The position numbers were made by a program, and so were the translations under genes. Of a stretch of 57,608 bases of DNA, positions 7,486 to 15,673 are shown piece by piece. The notes beneath the pieces were generated by a model. That model saw only the letters and a program-made list of their open reading frames with translations, made no database searches and was not told the DNA's origin. Source of the stretch: Bacteroidota bacterium (GTDB taxonomy: Bacteria > Bacteroidota > Bacteroidia > UKL13-3); NCBI GenBank assembly GCA_947464275.1, contig CANHVU010000022.1, forward strand, positions 1-57,608, in the 5' to 3' direction. Within the stretch, counting starts at the first letter, position 1; each line of letters opens with the position of its first letter.

Positions 7486-7659
7486 AGTTTTGTTTGTTTT
7501 TTAATTAACTTATTGCAATCAATCAACCGTAATTTTAAAATGCTAGTAATTAATACATTAATTTTCATATCTCTCCTAAAGCCATCCAAATTGGAACAAC
7601 ATTGTTTCAAAATGAAACTTTTGTAATGATTAATTATGAATGATAAGTTTTAAAAACTA

Positions 7660-7693
7660 AAAAGGCTACTTTAATCTTAAAGTAGCCTTTTTT
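7660..7693. terminator. Bidirectional terminator for yidC
   Basis: AAAGGCTACTTTAA pairs perfectly with TTAAAGTAGCCTTT around TC, with T-runs on both strands. It lies 19 nt after the yidC stop. Confidence 0.9.
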
Positions 7694-7711
7694 ATTCATA
7701 ACTAATTGCTA

Positions 7712-9538
7712 TTATTTTTTACCCATATTGTTTAAATCAACACCACGACTTTTTGCCATGTCTTCCAATTTTTGTTGAAATTTTGATTTAGTAACTGGTT
7801 TCTTTTTATTTTCTTGTAATTCGCTGTGAAGTTTCTTTTCATCTACAAAACCTTTAATAATCAACTGTTGTGCAATGGTTACCAAGTTACTTACAAAATA
7901 GTAGTAATTTAAACCTGCCGCAAAACTATTTAAGGTAAATAAGAAAATAACTGGCATAAACATACCTAACCATTTCATTTGTCCTGTAACTCCTGTAGCT
8001 TGGTTATTATACATAGCATAAGCCACTGATGAAATAGTCATTAACAAGGCAAATAAACTAACGTGGTCGCCATAAAACGGAATGGTAAATGGTAAGTTCA
8101 ATACATTATCAAAGGTTGATAAATCTTCAGCCCAAAGGAAACTTTGCTGGCGTAACTCAAAAGCTGAAGGGAAAAACTGGAACATAGCAAACAAAATAGG
8201 CAATTGTAATAAAACCGGAATACAACCACCAAATGGATTTACTCCTGCTTTTTTATACAACTTCATATTTTCAGGTTGCATTTTAGTCATATCGCCATCG
8301 TATTTCTCTTTTATTTCGTCTAACTCGGGTTTTAATAAACGCATTTTAGCCGCACTTAAATAACTTTTGTAAACCAATGGCAATAAAGCTGTTTTAATTA
8401 ATAGCGTTAATAAAAGAATAATGATACCAAAGCTACCAATATATTTACTTAAGAAATCAAACACATTGATAACAATGTATTTATTTACCCATCTAAATAT
8501 ACCCCAACCTAAAGTTACAATGCGTTCTAACGAAATATCTAATTTCTCTAAAGTTTTATAATGGTTAGGACCATAATAAATTTTCATAGCAAAACTTTCG
8601 TTGGCAGTATGGTTATAAGGAATGGTTAATTGAGAGCTAAATTTACGTAAGTTGGTTTTGTAAGGGTCGTTTTTAGTTTCCAATACAGCATCGGTAAAGC
8701 CTTTATCAGCTATAATAGTTTGATTAAAATACTGTTGCTTGTAACTTACCCAATGTACATTGCTAGTAATGTTTTCTTTGTCTTCGCTTCCTTCCGAAAT
8801 TTTAGTAGGTTCATCATCTTTTATTCTGTAAAAAATGGTTGATACACGCTCTTCCGCTTCACGTGTTTTTTCTTGTACTTTTAAATTAACGGACCAATTT
8901 AAATCCAAACTGGTTTTATTACGTTGAATTACTTTTTCTAAACCTACTAAGTTTAAATTGTATTTCAACATATTGCTGTTTTCATCAAAAGCGTATAATT
9001 GTTCAATGTATTGGTTATTGCCAATACTTACTTTCATACTGATGCTTTTTTTATCATCGGCTAATGTTGGAGTAAAATACAAATCAGCGGTATTGATAAT
9101 TTTGTTATCAACTGTCGAAAAATCAAACGATTGAACGTTTTCAGCACCATCTAATAGAACTAAATCTTTCTTTTCGTAAGTTTTGTACTTTTTTAACTCT
9201 ACACGGTAAATACGTCCACCTTTATTACTAACTGTAATTTTTAATTCATCGTTCTCAATGGTTGAAAACTGTTCAGTTCCTTTGGCATAAGCAGCAAAAG
9301 TTCCAAATGTTTGAACAGCCATGTTCGAATCGTTGGCAGCTGTTAAAACTGCATTGGTTTTAGCTGAATCAATAACTGTTTTAGCCAAACTATCTTGTTG
9401 AACTTCGGCTATTTTTAAACTATCTTGTTGACGTTTGTAAGCCTCAATTTCTGCATCGCTAGGTTTTAAAAAGTAAGCCCAACCTACTAATAAGGCCAAA
9501 ATTAGCGTAAAGCCAATAATCGTATTTCTATCTAACAT
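7712..9538 (-). CDS. yidC: Membrane protein insertase YidC
   Basis: 608 residues, the size of the Gram-negative form. The N-terminal anchor MLDRNTIIGFTLILALLVGW (1-20) leads into a large periplasmic beta domain (about 80-350). The conserved C-terminal insertase core then has five membrane segments: the SFGIIILLLTLLIKTALLPL helix, the cytoplasmic AAKMRLLKPELDEIKEKY hairpin, NPFGGCIPVLLQLPILFAMF and the later helices, with a Lys-rich tail (KKKPVTKSKFQQKL) that can contact ribosomes. It inserts and folds inner-membrane proteins alone or with SecYEG. It is followed by a strong terminator. rsfS lies 93 nt upstream on the same strand, a separate or loosely coupled unit. Confidence 0.97.
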   Translation of the reverse strand: MLDRNTIIGFTLILALLVGWAYFLKPSDAEIEAYKRQQDSLKIAEVQQDSLAKTVIDSAKTNAVLTAANDSNMAVQTFGTFAAYAKGTEQFSTIENDELKITVSNKGGRIYRVELKKYKTYEKKDLVLLDGAENVQSFDFSTVDNKIINTADLYFTPTLADDKKSISMKVSIGNNQYIEQLYAFDENSNMLKYNLNLVGLEKVIQRNKTSLDLNWSVNLKVQEKTREAEERVSTIFYRIKDDEPTKISEGSEDKENITSNVHWVSYKQQYFNQTIIADKGFTDAVLETKNDPYKTNLRKFSSQLTIPYNHTANESFAMKIYYGPNHYKTLEKLDISLERIVTLGWGIFRWVNKYIVINVFDFLSKYIGSFGIIILLLTLLIKTALLPLVYKSYLSAAKMRLLKPELDEIKEKYDGDMTKMQPENMKLYKKAGVNPFGGCIPVLLQLPILFAMFQFFPSAFELRQQSFLWAEDLSTFDNVLNLPFTIPFYGDHVSLFALLMTISSVAYAMYNNQATGVTGQMKWLGMFMPVIFLFTLNSFAAGLNYYYFVSNLVTIAQQLIIKGFVDEKKLHSELQENKKKPVTKSKFQQKLEDMAKSRGVDLNNMGKK

Positions 9539-9631
9539 ATTTTTTTAAAAAGGATGCAAATGTAATAAGTTACCTTATGGAAAACTCTTATTCACATTGC
9601 AAAGCAAAATTATTAATTATTTGATTTTAAA

Positions 9632-10114
9632 TTATTTACCAATAAATTCAACGTTTAAAGCATCACCCCAAAGTTCTTCTACAGCATAAAACTCACGTTT
9701 TTCTGTTTGGAAAATATGTGCCACCACGTTAAAATAATCTAATAAAACCCACTCATTATTTTCTAAACCTTCGCGGTGCCAAGGAGTTTCGCCTGTTAGT
9801 TTTTTCACTTCTTCGTCCACACTATGCGCAATAGCTTCTACTTGCTTATCGCTATCGGCATTACAAATTACAAAAAAATCGGAACTTGCACCACGTACAT
9901 TGCGCATATCTAATATCTTAATATCTTGTGCTTTACGCTCAAACATTCCTTGCGCTACAGCCCAAGCCAAAAACTCGGTAGGATCAGTTATTTTAGGTGT
10001 TTTTGCGGTTTCTTTTTTAGCAGTTGCTGCTTTTGAACTCACTTTTTTTGCAGCTACTTTTTTGGCTACTTTCTTTGCAGCTACTTTTTTTGCTGGTTTT
10101 TTATCAATGCTCAT
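9632..10114 (-). CDS. rsfS: Ribosomal silencing factor RsfS with basic N-terminal tail
   Basis: 160 residues. Residues about 45-158 form the RsfS/Iojap domain: AQDIKILDMRNV, SDFFVICNADSDKQVEAIA, PWHREGLENNEWVLLDYFNVVAHIF and the closing WGDA. RsfS binds ribosomal protein uL14 and blocks subunit joining during starvation. The first 40 residues are an added tail of KKVAAKK/KKVAKK repeats (Lys and Ala with few Val, Ser, Thr), like histone H1 tails, which is not part of the usual 105-120 residue protein. It is divergent from birA, with only about 60 nt between the probable starts. Confidence 0.93.
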   Translation of the reverse strand: MSIDKKPAKKVAAKKVAKKVAAKKVSSKAATAKKETAKTPKITDPTEFLAWAVAQGMFERKAQDIKILDMRNVRGASSDFFVICNADSDKQVEAIAHSVDEEVKKLTGETPWHREGLENNEWVLLDYFNVVAHIFQTEKREFYAVEELWGDALNVEFIGK

Positions 10115-10175
10115 CTTCTATTTATCTTATCTATATTGCGCGCCAAAAATAGCTTTTAAAAACGGTTTTAAAAAT

Positions 10176-10907
10176 TTGTTCCCAATTCATTTTAAATATC
10201 ATTTTATAAATCAGGTAAATTCTACCAACAATTATATTAAAAACCTGAATGCCGAAAACGGCTTAGTGGTTTATACTGTTCACCAAACAGCAGGAAGAGG
10301 CATGGCAAGCAATACTTGGGAAAGTGAACCTAATAAAAACTTGTTATGCAGTGTTTTGTTAGAATTTCATTTTGTAAAAATTGAACATCAGGCATATATA
10401 AATATGGCTATTAGCATTGCTTTACAAACAGTTATAAAAAATATTACTCAAAAAACCTGTTTTATAAAATGGCCAAACGATATTTATATTGAGCACAAAA
10501 AAATAGCCGGTATTTTAATTGAAAATTCCATACAAGGAACTGTTTTAAAACAAACTATTATTGGAATTGGGCTCAATGTAAACCAAATGTTTTTTGAAAA
10601 TAAAAATGCTATTTCATTAAAAAATATTTTAAATCATGATTTAGAAATTGAAGCCATTTTACATCAACTTACACATGAAATAAATATTGTATATCAAACA
10701 CTTAAGAAAGGAAGTTGCAACGAAATTTCAGAACAATACAACCAACTTTTGTACCGAAAAAACGAAAATTGCCAATTTATAGTCAACAACAAATTATGCG
10801 AAGGCACCATTGTAAATGTAAATAATTATGGTTTATTGCAGGTAATAATTGACAATAAATTTCGAGAGTTTGCGCACAAGGAAATTGCTATGATAAATGT
10901 TGGTTGA
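10176..10907 (+). CDS. birA: Biotin--[acetyl-CoA-carboxylase] ligase (short form)
   Basis: 243 residues if started at the TTG at 10176. The in-frame ATG at 10107 would overlap the rsfS start region and leave no promoter, so it is disfavoured; the true start is uncertain. The catalytic domain begins INQVNSTNNYI, as in the family (xxVDSTNxY). It contains the biotin/AMP loop GRGMASNTW, KWPNDIYIEHKKIAGILIE and GIGLNVN, and ends in the SH3-like C-terminal domain. No DNA-binding helix-turn-helix is present, so it is an enzyme only, attaching biotin to carboxylase carrier proteins. Its product would serve the acetyl/propionyl-CoA carboxylase to which the accC-type gene at 31767 belongs. Confidence 0.9.
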   Translation: MFPIHFKYHFINQVNSTNNYIKNLNAENGLVVYTVHQTAGRGMASNTWESEPNKNLLCSVLLEFHFVKIEHQAYINMAISIALQTVIKNITQKTCFIKWPNDIYIEHKKIAGILIENSIQGTVLKQTIIGIGLNVNQMFFENKNAISLKNILNHDLEIEAILHQLTHEINIVYQTLKKGSCNEISEQYNQLLYRKNENCQFIVNNKLCEGTIVNVNNYGLLQVIIDNKFREFAHKEIAMINVG

Positions 10908-11008
10908 TTTGTGAAATGTGATTTGTGAAATGTGAGTTGAGAGCTGTAAAATGTAAATTGAATCAAATACTTCGAACTTAAAACTTCGAACTTCGAACTA
11001 AAAAAAGG
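10908..11008. repeat. Short low-complexity spacer between birA and coaX
   Basis: Tandem GTGAAATGTGA words and CTTCGAAC(TT) words fill the spacer. The CTTCGAA-type words also occur inside pheT at 19374-19416 (as ATTCGAAATACAAA), and TTCACATTTCAC-type words occur at 50700-50757. Confidence 0.6.
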
Positions 11009-11731
11009 GTGAAAAACATTTGTATTGATATAGGAAACACACAAACCAAGTTGGGTATTTTTGATAATTCAGAATTGCTCGAAACTATTTTGCTGCCTGA
11101 ACTTACCACAGAGTTGTTGGAACCTATTTTAATCAAATACGAAATTACACATAGCATTGTAAGTAATGTAAACAATAATTTAGAGGCTGTTACTCAGTTA
11201 TTGCAACATAAAACCAATTATTTACCTTTTAATCATTTTACCAAACTACCTTTTAGTAACCAATACCAAACACAGCATACACTTGGATTGGATAGAATTG
11301 CACTAGCTGCTGCAGCAACTAATTTTGCCGCTGAGCAAAACATTTTAGTGATAAGTTTAGGCACTTGTGTAACCTTTGAGTTTTTGAACCGTAACTTAAC
11401 TTACTTGGGAGGAGCTATTTCGCCAGGATTAAATATGCGATTACAAGCCATGAATCATTTTACAGCCAAATTACCTATGCTAAACTTTAGTGAACCAGCT
11501 CATTTTAATGGAAATACTACAGAAAGTTGTATGCAAAGTGGTGCTTTTTTTGGCATTTTAGCCGAAATAAACGGCAGAATAGAATGGTACAAAAATGAAT
11601 TTGGACCAACAGAAATACTATTAAGCGGTGGCGATTGTTTTTTGTTTGAAAAACATCTAAAAAATGCCTTATTTGCGCATCCTTATTTAACTTTATTCGG
11701 ACTCAACAAAATATTATCTCACAATGTATAA
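11009..11731 (+). CDS. coaX: Type III pantothenate kinase
   Basis: 240 residues from a GTG start at 11009, which places CIDIGNTQTKLGIF at the N-terminus as in all CoaX proteins. Other ASKHA-fold motifs: GLDRIALAAAA, LVISLGTCVTFEFL (with Asn/Asp variants of the DxGTA motif) and GGAISPGLNMRLQAM, and the late LSGGDCFLF. It phosphorylates pantothenate with ATP, the first step of coenzyme A synthesis, in the cytoplasm, and is insensitive to CoA feedback in characterised members. It overlaps the next gene (outer-membrane barrel) by 8 nt, so the two are translationally coupled. Confidence 0.93.
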   Translation: MKNICIDIGNTQTKLGIFDNSELLETILLPELTTELLEPILIKYEITHSIVSNVNNNLEAVTQLLQHKTNYLPFNHFTKLPFSNQYQTQHTLGLDRIALAAAATNFAAEQNILVISLGTCVTFEFLNRNLTYLGGAISPGLNMRLQAMNHFTAKLPMLNFSEPAHFNGNTTESCMQSGAFFGILAEINGRIEWYKNEFGPTEILLSGGDCFLFEKHLKNALFAHPYLTLFGLNKILSHNV

Positions 11732-13130
11732 AGCCCCTGCTAGGCAATCAACTATATTAAACAATAAAATAGGCCTTGGTTTATTGATATGTTTATTATT
11801 GCAAAATTTTTACTCTAATGCTCAAAACCTTTCACAAAGTCCGTATTCGTACTTTGGAATAGGCGATTTACAATACTATGGTTCGGCCACTTTAGGTAAT
11901 ATGGGACAAGTAAGCCAAGGTATTAGACGTGGTTATGATTTAAACAATTTAAACCCTGCATCATACAGTGCTCTAAAACAAACTAATTTGGAAGCTGGTG
12001 CAATGCTAAGTAATGGCACATTGAAAAGTGTGGGTACACAAATTAATAGCTCATTATCAGGGTTAACGTACTTTAATTTTGGAACTACCATTTCAAAACG
12101 AGGAATAGGAGTAGCTTTTGGTGCAGCTCCATATTCTGCTTTGGGTTATGATATCAAACGAAATACTCCTATCCAAACTGATACCGCTGGAATTATCAAT
12201 GCAACCACAACTCAAACAGGAGATGGAGGATTAAATAGAGCCTATATTGGTATTGGTGCAAAAATTAACAAAAATTTTTCTGCAGGTGTAAATTTGGGAT
12301 ATGTATTTGGACAGAATAATTCTAAAATTATTCAAACTATTCCAACCGATTATTTTATGTTTAACTGGACTCAAGAGAGTAAAAATTATATCAATGGTTT
12401 TGTAATTGAATATGGTTTACAAGCTCATTTTGATAGTGTAAATATTAGTTTACCGATTTATAAAAATATAATTGATTCAAATGGTTTTGAGAGAAATAAA
12501 TTCACAACTTCTAAAAAATATCCAATAACCATAAATGCTGGATTTACTATTAATACCGAAACAAATATTGATATTACTCAAAGATATTCATTTAGAACTC
12601 TTTCGAGAGGCGGTATTGACAATTCTAGAGATTCTATAAAAACGGATGACAATAAAACAGGTAATATTACAATTCCAATGAATTTACAATACGGAATAGC
12701 ATTTACTAATAATTACAATTGGACTATTGCGGCCGATTTTGGAACCACTGCATGGAGTAATTTTAGTAGTTTTGGAGTAAATAGAGGATTACAAAATTCT
12801 TGGTTTTTTAAAACAGGCGCTTGTTGGCTACCTGATGTAAAAGAAGATGCTAGAAATTATTTCAAACGTCTGGAATATAGAATTGGTTATAGGGTTGAGC
12901 AGTCAAATATTATGTTAGACAATCAATCGGTTAATATTAATGCTTACAGTTGTGGAATTGGCATACCAATTGCTGAAAGAGATAGAAACAGAAAATTTTC
13001 TAGGGTAAATGTTGGTTTTGAATATTTAACTAGGGGCGCAAATACTAATTTAATAAACGAAGAATACTATAAGTTTACTGTTGGAATTGTATTTTCTGAT
13101 AAATGGTTTATTAAATATAAATATGATTAA
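11724..13130 (+). CDS. Outer-membrane beta-barrel protein (coaX-lptC cluster)
   Basis: 468 residues. A signal peptide (hydrophobic about 18-30, cut after NAQ near residue 34) precedes SPYSYFGIGDLQYYGSATLG, a motif typical of Bacteroidota FadL/PorV-like barrels with NPASYS near residue 65. The rest alternates aromatic and polar residues in beta strands and ends in a Tyr-rich strand (KWFIKYKYD). The substrate is unknown. Genes of this kind lie between coaX and lptC in many Bacteroidota, so it may have an envelope-assembly role, but that is an inference from position. It overlaps coaX at its start and lptC at its end (8 nt each), a tight operon. Confidence 0.8.
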   Translation: MYKAPARQSTILNNKIGLGLLICLLLQNFYSNAQNLSQSPYSYFGIGDLQYYGSATLGNMGQVSQGIRRGYDLNNLNPASYSALKQTNLEAGAMLSNGTLKSVGTQINSSLSGLTYFNFGTTISKRGIGVAFGAAPYSALGYDIKRNTPIQTDTAGIINATTTQTGDGGLNRAYIGIGAKINKNFSAGVNLGYVFGQNNSKIIQTIPTDYFMFNWTQESKNYINGFVIEYGLQAHFDSVNISLPIYKNIIDSNGFERNKFTTSKKYPITINAGFTINTETNIDITQRYSFRTLSRGGIDNSRDSIKTDDNKTGNITIPMNLQYGIAFTNNYNWTIAADFGTTAWSNFSSFGVNRGLQNSWFFKTGACWLPDVKEDARNYFKRLEYRIGYRVEQSNIMLDNQSVNINAYSCGIGIPIAERDRNRKFSRVNVGFEYLTRGANTNLINEEYYKFTVGIVFSDKWFIKYKYD

Positions 13131-13680
13131 TTTCTCTTTCAAATTCAGAACTATTTTAGCCTTCAGTATTATTACTAGCATACTAGCTTGCAAAAACGAT
13201 AATATAGAAAAAATACAAGTACTAACTGCTTCCGACAATTTACCAATAGAAGTTGGAACAAATATTTTATTAAATTATACCGATTCGGGCTTAGTAAAAG
13301 CCAAAGTATTTGCACCAACCCTTGAACGTTATGATAATGATAAAAGTAATCAATCCATCATGAAAAAGGGTATTACTGCCTATTTTTATAATAATCAAAA
13401 AAAAATAACCAGTTATATTAAATCAAAATATGCTATTAGAGATGACAGAGCTAGAACAATGACTGTTAAAAATGATGTGATTGTGGTAAATATAAAAGGT
13501 GATACTTTAAGAACAGAATTACTTATTTGGGATGAAAAAACCAATAAAATTAATACCAATGAAGCTGTTAAAATTACCACTCCTGATGAAATTATTTATG
13601 GTGATGGTTTAGAAAGTAATACAGAATTCTCTCAATATAAAATATTTAAAATTAAAGGAATTATTAGTTTAAAAAAATGA
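13123..13680 (+). CDS. lptC: LPS export periplasmic protein LptC (lipoprotein form)
   Basis: 185 residues from the ATG at 13123, which overlaps the upstream stop by 8 nt; a longer frame to 13081 lies inside the previous gene. The N-terminus is a lipoprotein-type signal with C23 in ITSILACKND. The body follows the Bacteroidota LptC pattern: LNYTDSGLVKAKVFAPTLERYDND, then MKKGITAYFYNNQKKITSYIKSKYA and ARTMTVKNDVIVVNIKGDTLRTELLIWDEKTNKI, ending TTPDEIIYGDGLESN. It passes lipopolysaccharide from LptB2FG to LptA. In this phylum it is often lipid-anchored instead of TM-anchored. Confidence 0.9.
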   Translation: MINFSFKFRTILAFSIITSILACKNDNIEKIQVLTASDNLPIEVGTNILLNYTDSGLVKAKVFAPTLERYDNDKSNQSIMKKGITAYFYNNQKKITSYIKSKYAIRDDRARTMTVKNDVIVVNIKGDTLRTELLIWDEKTNKINTNEAVKITTPDEIIYGDGLESNTEFSQYKIFKIKGIISLKK

Positions 13681-13847
13681 TGGATAAGTGGATTTTAAGA
13701 AATTGGCTTGTGCTTGCTGTAATATGCCTTTTAGTAGGTTTTTATATTTCCATTTTCGAAAATTTTGTAGAAGGAAAAGCCTACTTATACTTTATCCTTA
13801 CCATTGTTTTTACTTTTGTTTGGTTAAAGAAAAGGGGTAGTTTATAG
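13677..13847 (+). CDS. 56-residue two-TM protein downstream of lptC
   Basis: ATG at 13677 overlaps the lptC stop (ATGA arrangement); a second ATG follows at 13680. The product starts MMDKWILRNW, has two hydrophobic helices (about 10-27 and 38-50) joined by a short loop ENFVEGKAYL, and ends in LKKRGSL. The 4-nt overlap and clean frame support a real gene in the coaX-barrel-lptC operon. I recall unnamed small membrane proteins at this position in other Bacteroidota; function unknown. Confidence 0.65.
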   Translation: MMDKWILRNWLVLAVICLLVGFYISIFENFVEGKAYLYFILTIVFTFVWLKKRGSL

Positions 13848-13867
13848 TTTTATAAATTCCTCGAAAA

Positions 13868-15184
13868 CTAAAAATAAAACACAAGCCAAACCACTATTAA
13901 AACAGGTAACAAATAAGGAATACTGTATTTGTAAATATATTCACCAAAACTTGGCATTTTTACACCCGCTTTATCCGCAATTGATTTAACCATAAAATTG
14001 GGTCCATTTCCAATGTAAGTCATTGCTCCAAAAAACACTGCTCCTGTTGATAATGCAGAAAGAAATTCAATGTTATTTGACTTTAAAAATAACTTCACAT
14101 CATTAATATTATCAATACTAAAACCAAATTTAGATAATACTACTGCAAAAACATTTAAGTAAGTTGGTGCATTATCCAAAACTGATGAAAAAATACCGCT
14201 AAACCAATAAGCTACACCCACAGATATTTGATTACTTATTAATGGATTTTGTGCACTGTGTTCCAACCATTGTAAGGCTGGAATCATAGTTAAAAAAATA
14301 CCAATAAAAAGCCATGCTACTTCTTTTATAGGTTCAAATGAAAATTCGTTGCTTTCCATGGCATTTTTGTTGCTAAATTTAAAACAAAAAAATGCTGCAC
14401 TTAATTGGATTATTTCTCTCAAATATGATATTTTCTTACCATCTATGTCAATATGTGGTAATCCCTCTATAAGATTGGGATCAATAAAAATACTAATAAT
14501 TCCGATTGCTAGCCAAATAAAATTACGTTTTCCATTAATTAAAATTTTATTGGTGTAATGTGCGCTTGTATCTACATCATCTAACTTGGTATTTTTTCTA
14601 TCAACCAAAAAGAATACAAATAATAGGAGGGAAATAGCCAAAATCCATTTGGGTAACAAATGTATAAAAGTCCATTCAAATGGAACACCTTTCAAATAGC
14701 CCATAAATAAAGGTGGGTCTCCAATTGGAGTTAATAATCCGCCTAAATTAGATACAATAAATATAAAAAATACGATGTGGTAAGGTTGAAGCCTGTATCT
14801 ATTAATACGCATAAAAGGCTTTATTAAAAGTACAGAAGCACCTGTAGTTCCTAATAAATTAGTTAAAATAGCCGCCAAAAATAAAAACAAAATATTGGTA
14901 AATGGCTTACTTTCTACATCAATAAATGCATAAATACCGCCACTTGCCACAAATAAAACAGTAAGTAAACTAATAAATGAAATATATTCTGCAATAGTTT
15001 CTAAAGAATGTAAAAAACTATCCATTACAAACCCATAATATAAAAATACAACTGCTCCCAAACCAACACTAACTTTCTGAAAATGATGGTGCCAAAACTT
15101 ACTTAAAAATATAGGGCCAATTGCAATTAAAAGTAAAAGTATGACAAAAGGGAATACCAATAACAAAGGTGGAAGTTGATGCAT
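13868..15184 (-). CDS. NhaD/CitMHS-type (ion transporter superfamily) membrane protein
   Basis: 438 residues and about 11-12 membrane helices. It resembles the ArsB/NhaD/CitM ion-transporter superfamily. Visible features are NLLGTTGASVLLIKPFMRINRYR near 110-132, VSNLGGLLTPIGDPPLFMGYL near 143-163 (the GDPP half-helix motif of NhaD-like antiporters), SSVLDNAPTYLN and MTYIGNGPNFMVKSIA near 385-400. Homologues are usually labelled sodium:proton antiporter or putative citrate transporter (CitMHS_2). I cannot choose the substrate from sequence, but the GDPP and DNAPT motifs favour sodium/proton exchange. It converges with the lptC operon with only 20 nt between stops. Confidence 0.85.
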   Translation of the reverse strand: MHQLPPLLLVFPFVILLLLIAIGPIFLSKFWHHHFQKVSVGLGAVVFLYYGFVMDSFLHSLETIAEYISFISLLTVLFVASGGIYAFIDVESKPFTNILFLFLAAILTNLLGTTGASVLLIKPFMRINRYRLQPYHIVFFIFIVSNLGGLLTPIGDPPLFMGYLKGVPFEWTFIHLLPKWILAISLLLFVFFLVDRKNTKLDDVDTSAHYTNKILINGKRNFIWLAIGIISIFIDPNLIEGLPHIDIDGKKISYLREIIQLSAAFFCFKFSNKNAMESNEFSFEPIKEVAWLFIGIFLTMIPALQWLEHSAQNPLISNQISVGVAYWFSGIFSSVLDNAPTYLNVFAVVLSKFGFSIDNINDVKLFLKSNNIEFLSALSTGAVFFGAMTYIGNGPNFMVKSIADKAGVKMPSFGEYIYKYSIPYLLPVLIVVWLVFYF

Positions 15185-15249
15185 TATTAAAATTGAATGT
15201 TTGAATTATAAATATTTTACTTAATTGCAAATAAATTAGCGCAACAAAT

Positions 15250-15636
15250 ATGAAAAAACTATTCGTAATATTAACTTTTTTATTTTTAAACACCTTTGAA
15301 GTTCAACAAATAATTGCCAAACCAAATTTGTGCTTTCAAAATAATATTGAAGAAGAAAAAATAAATAAACTTATTTTATTTATTGAAAAAAGCAATGCAG
15401 TTTTTATTAGAAATGGCAGTGAATATGAAGCCAAAGAAGCTGCTGATCATTTAAAAATGAAAAGAAAAAAGGCAGGTAATAAAGTAAAAACAGCAAAAGA
15501 TTTTATTGACCTAATAGCTAGTAAATCATATATGAGTGGGGAGGCTTATAAAATGAAATTTAGCAATGGGTCTATTATCAATACGCGAGACATACTTTAT
15601 AATGAGTTGAGAAAGCTAGAACGAAATACAAAATAA
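15250..15636 (+). CDS. DUF5329 family secreted protein
   Basis: 128 residues. A signal peptide (about 1-23, ending IIAKP) precedes a single small helical domain. The order INKLILFIEKSN, FIRNGSEYEAKEAADHLKMK, KTAKDFIDLIASKS, MSGEAYKMKFSNG matches the DUF5329 pattern (FIRNGxxY, AaxHL, FI..iaskS, SGxxY). It is probably periplasmic. The function of this family is unknown to me. It is monocistronic, divergent from the transporter gene, and ends at a bidirectional hairpin. Confidence 0.8.
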   Translation: MKKLFVILTFLFLNTFEVQQIIAKPNLCFQNNIEEEKINKLILFIEKSNAVFIRNGSEYEAKEAADHLKMKRKKAGNKVKTAKDFIDLIASKSYMSGEAYKMKFSNGSIINTRDILYNELRKLERNTK

Positions 15637-15672
15637 AAAAAAGCCGACCTTAATTATTAGGGTCGGCTTTTT
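15637..15672. terminator. Bidirectional terminator
   Basis: AAAAAGCCGACC pairs with GGTCGGCTTTTT around an AT-rich loop. It lies between the convergent DUF5329 and thioredoxin-domain genes. Confidence 0.9.
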
Positions 15673-15673
15673 A

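Noticed and set aside
7367-7504. 45-residue plus-strand frame in the DUF421-yidC gap
   Set aside because: Competes with a better minus-strand peptide; poor composition and no coding signal.
10107-10109. ATG start for birA
   Set aside because: It overlaps the divergent rsfS start region, leaving no room for a promoter, and adds about 23 residues not found at BirA N-termini.
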